Below are positions 6,153-8,025 of a stretch of 8,025 nucleotides of DNA, in pieces. The notes under the pieces were generated by a model. The model was not told where the DNA came from. It saw only the letters and a program-made list of their open reading frames with translations, and did no database searches. Where the stretch lies: contig DPXH01000067.1 of the NCBI GenBank assembly GCA_003527405.1, positions 666-8,690 on the forward strand. The letters are read 5' to 3'. This stretch comes from Candidatus Sediminicultor tertius (GTDB lineage: Bacteria; Atribacterota; Phoenicimicrobiia; Phoenicimicrobiales; Phoenicimicrobiaceae). The translations under genes were made by a program, and so were the position numbers. Within the stretch, counting starts at the first letter, position 1, and every line of letters starts with the position of its first letter.

Positions 6153-6770
6153 ATGTTCTATTATGTAGCAAGAGCTATAGGCTGGTTACTACTAAAAATA
6201 TTTTGGCGAATGGAAGTAATAGGAGTTGAAAATATACCCGAAAGGGGAGGGGTGATAATTGCCTCAAATCATGTAAGCTATTTAGACCCAATTGTTTTAG
6301 GCGTATCGACCAAAAGAAAGATATATTTTATAGCTAAAAAAGAAGTTTTTAATAATATTTTTGGTAGTATTATTCTTAGAGGCTTAAATGCTTTTCCCGT
6401 AGACAGAAAAAAAGTTGATATGTTTGCTTTTAAAAAAACTATAAGTATTTTAGAAGGGGGAGGAGCATTAGGCATATTCCCTGAGGGAACACGTTCATTA
6501 AATGGCGAATTACAAGAATTAAAATCAGGGGTAGTAAAAATTGCTATGAAAGCAGGGGTACCAATCATACCGGTAGGAATTATCGGTACTCATAAAATAT
6601 ATCCTCACGGGAAAATATTTCCCACTCTATTTAAAAACAAAATAACTGTCTACTTCGGTGCTCCTCAGTACTTTGATAAACATAACATAAAGGATAAAAC
6701 CTATCAAAAAGAAGCTTTGAACATAATAAGCCAGAAAATAAAGGAATTAACAGTAATAGACCATAACTAA
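6153..6770 (+). CDS. plsC: 1-acyl-sn-glycerol-3-phosphate acyltransferase (PlsC family)
   Basis: This enzyme transfers an acyl chain from acyl-ACP or acyl-CoA to the sn-2 position of lysophosphatidic acid, making phosphatidic acid for membrane lipids. It acts at the inner face of the cytoplasmic membrane. The four acyltransferase motifs are in order in 205 residues: NHVSYLDP with the catalytic H40 and D45 (HX4D), AFPVDR at 80-85, FPEGTRS at 109-115 and VPIIPVGI at 136-143. A hydrophobic N-terminal stretch (about 2-18) likely anchors it to the membrane. The ATG at 6153 has AGGAT at 6141-6145 with a 7-nt spacer and matches the usual family start. The frame stays open upstream to a TTG at 6090, but those 21 extra codons come from the octamer repeats and are not credible protein. 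Some PlsC relatives act on other acyl acceptors, so substrate specificity is inferred from the family. Confidence 0.92.
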   Translation: MFYYVARAIGWLLLKIFWRMEVIGVENIPERGGVIIASNHVSYLDPIVLGVSTKRKIYFIAKKEVFNNIFGSIILRGLNAFPVDRKKVDMFAFKKTISILEGGGALGIFPEGTRSLNGELQELKSGVVKIAMKAGVPIIPVGIIGTHKIYPHGKIFPTLFKNKITVYFGAPQYFDKHNIKDKTYQKEALNIISQKIKELTVIDHN

Positions 6771-6786
6771 TAATTATAGTAACCGT

Positions 6787-6792
6787 TATAAT
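6787..6792 (+). promoter_or_regulatory. Possible -10 element for the NHL-repeat gene
   Basis: A perfect TATAAT lies 36 nt before the ATG at 6829, in the short gap after plsC. That would give a leader of about 30 nt. No convincing -35 hexamer is found 16-18 nt upstream, so this rests on the -10 match and position only. Confidence 0.28.
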
Positions 6793-6828
6793 ATCATTAG
6801 AAATTAAATAGGATAAAGGAGTATTAAT

Positions 6829-8025
6829 ATGAAAAAATATTCTATATTTATTTTAATAATACTATTAACTTTTTTGTCTGTTAACGCGATGGCGGATACT
6901 AATTATATTACTATATTAACTTTTGGTGAATATGGTAATAGGGAAGGTGAGTTTAATTATCCTGTAGGTATTACCATAGATAAAAATAATAATTTATATA
7001 TTACCGATTGGGAAAATGACCGCATACAAAAGTTTAATTCAGAAGGTCGGTTATTAAAAGTAATTCCCGGTAAAGATAGTGAACTAAAAATTGATGGTCC
7101 CGCCGGAATAGTCTTAGATCAAAACGAAAATATAATTGTGGTAGAACAATTTAATAATAGAATACATAAAATATCTCCTGAAGGAGAATCTTTGATTACC
7201 GTAGGAAAAGAAGGTAGTGGTCCGGGAGAATTTCTTAACCCCAGAGGTATTGCCATAGATAAAGACGACAATATCTATGTTGTTGATACTGGAAATAATA
7301 GAATACAAATATTTTCATCGGACTTTACCTATATTAAGCAATTCGGAAGAGAAGGTATGGGAGATGGTGAATTTTATTTTCCACGAGGAATTGCTCTTGA
7401 CCAGGATGAAAATATCTATGTTGCCGATACTTTTCATAACCAGGTGCAAGTATTTAATAATGCGGGAAGATTTTTAAGAAAATTTGGAGAAGGAGGCGAT
7501 GATATTGGTGAATTTAACGGCACCAGGTATATTGCTTTTGACTCCAAAGGGAATATATATGTAACTGATTATAAAAATAGTAAAGTGGTAAAATTTAATA
7601 AGGAAGAACAGTTTGAGCTGGAATTTGGAAATGAAACTGATGGAATCAGATTGAATTACCCCGAAGGAATTGCCATAGACGATAGAGATTATATTTTTGT
7701 GGTTGATGCCGGCAACAATAGGATTATAAAATTCTGTACGTCAAAAATTGTTATTCACACTAAATTGGGAAGCAAATATCTCGATGAACATAAATGGGGG
7801 GAGGCAATATCTGAATTTAAACAAGTTATTTCTTTAGATCCCTTAAATTTACCTGTCCGAGAAGCAATTGCCTTAGCTTATTATGAAAATGAAGAATGGG
7901 AAAAAGCAATAGAGGCTTATAACTATCTTCAAAAGGTCAATCCAGATGATCCAAAAATAAAATTAAAAATTATCGATTCTCAATTTAATTTAGCTGTAGA
8001 TTATGAAAAAAATTCTCTTTTTAAA
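6829..8025 (+). CDS. Secreted NHL-repeat beta-propeller protein with C-terminal TPRs, 3'-truncated by window edge
   Basis: The frame is open from the ATG at 6829 to the last base (399 residues, no stop), so the C-terminus lies outside the window. The start has a strong AAAGGAG at 6815-6821 with a 7-nt spacer. Residues 1 to about 22 form a signal peptide: KK, a hydrophobic core (IFILIILLTFL), then a small-residue end near NAMA, so the protein is probably exported. Six NHL repeats follow, at about 40-71, 88-116, 133-163, 180-210, 227-257 and 274-303. Each has a G-EF-P-GIA-D-NIYV-D-NNRIQ-F pattern and together they are enough for one six-bladed propeller. From about 311, two TPR-like helix pairs appear (GEAISEFKQVISLDP and EKAIEAYNYLQKVNPDDP). 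Both domains usually mediate binding, so a scaffolding or envelope-associated role is likely. No catalytic motif is visible and the specific function is unknown. Confidence 0.9.
   Translation, partial: MKKYSIFILIILLTFLSVNAMADTNYITILTFGEYGNREGEFNYPVGITIDKNNNLYITDWENDRIQKFNSEGRLLKVIPGKDSELKIDGPAGIVLDQNENIIVVEQFNNRIHKISPEGESLITVGKEGSGPGEFLNPRGIAIDKDDNIYVVDTGNNRIQIFSSDFTYIKQFGREGMGDGEFYFPRGIALDQDENIYVADTFHNQVQVFNNAGRFLRKFGEGGDDIGEFNGTRYIAFDSKGNIYVTDYKNSKVVKFNKEEQFELEFGNETDGIRLNYPEGIAIDDRDYIFVVDAGNNRIIKFCTSKIVIHTKLGSKYLDEHKWGEAISEFKQVISLDPLNLPVREAIALAYYENEEWEKAIEAYNYLQKVNPDDPKIKLKIIDSQFNLAVDYEKNSLFK

Noticed and set aside
7114..7477. Small reading frames on both strands within 7114-7477
   Set aside because: They lie wholly inside the NHL-repeat gene, lack family-like sequence, and arise from the repetitive coding pattern in other frames.

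Overview
The window looks bacterial. Genes are compact and overlapping with Shine-Dalgarno sites, the base composition is AT-rich, the tRNA gene encodes its CCA end, and there is a secreted NHL-repeat protein. The main feature is a V-type (A/V-type, Thermus-like) ATPase operon in the order C-F-A-B-D. Sporadic bacterial lineages carry this operon, including Deinococcus-Thermus, clostridia, spirochaetes and several uncultured anaerobic phyla such as Atribacterota. No gene here fixes the phylum, so any assignment is tentative.

Layout: (1) 1-4967, + strand: the 3' part of atpC (entering from outside the window), then atpF, atpA, atpB and atpD, with overlapping or near-overlapping junctions. Together these encode the catalytic A3B3 head, the central stalk (D, F) and the socket (C) that seats the stalk on the membrane ring. 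The membrane subunits (I and K) and the peripheral stalk (E, G/H) are not in the window and probably lie upstream. atpA is interrupted by one extra base near 2251-2255. Removing that base restores a normal 587-residue catalytic subunit. (2) 4966-5139: a weak terminator candidate after atpD, then a short dispersed-repeat (REP-like) element with an internal hairpin. (3) 5140-5962: a YfcE/MJ0936-type metallophosphoesterase, followed 12 nt later by a tRNA-Arg(CCG) gene. (4) 5963-6152: an intergenic stretch made largely of degenerate 8-bp AATT-centred repeats with perfect nested inverted repeats. (5) 6153-6770: a PlsC-family 1-acylglycerol-3-phosphate acyltransferase. (6) 6829-8025: a secreted six-NHL-repeat plus TPR protein that runs off the right edge.

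The V-ATPase genes act together as one rotary machine that couples ATP hydrolysis or synthesis to H+ or Na+ movement. The coupling ion cannot be read from this window because subunit K is absent. The downstream genes (phosphoesterase, tRNA, acyltransferase, NHL protein) look like independent housekeeping or envelope genes, with no sign that they belong to the ATPase operon. I found no convincing new multi-gene system. The most notable points are the atpA frameshift and the two intergenic repeat families.
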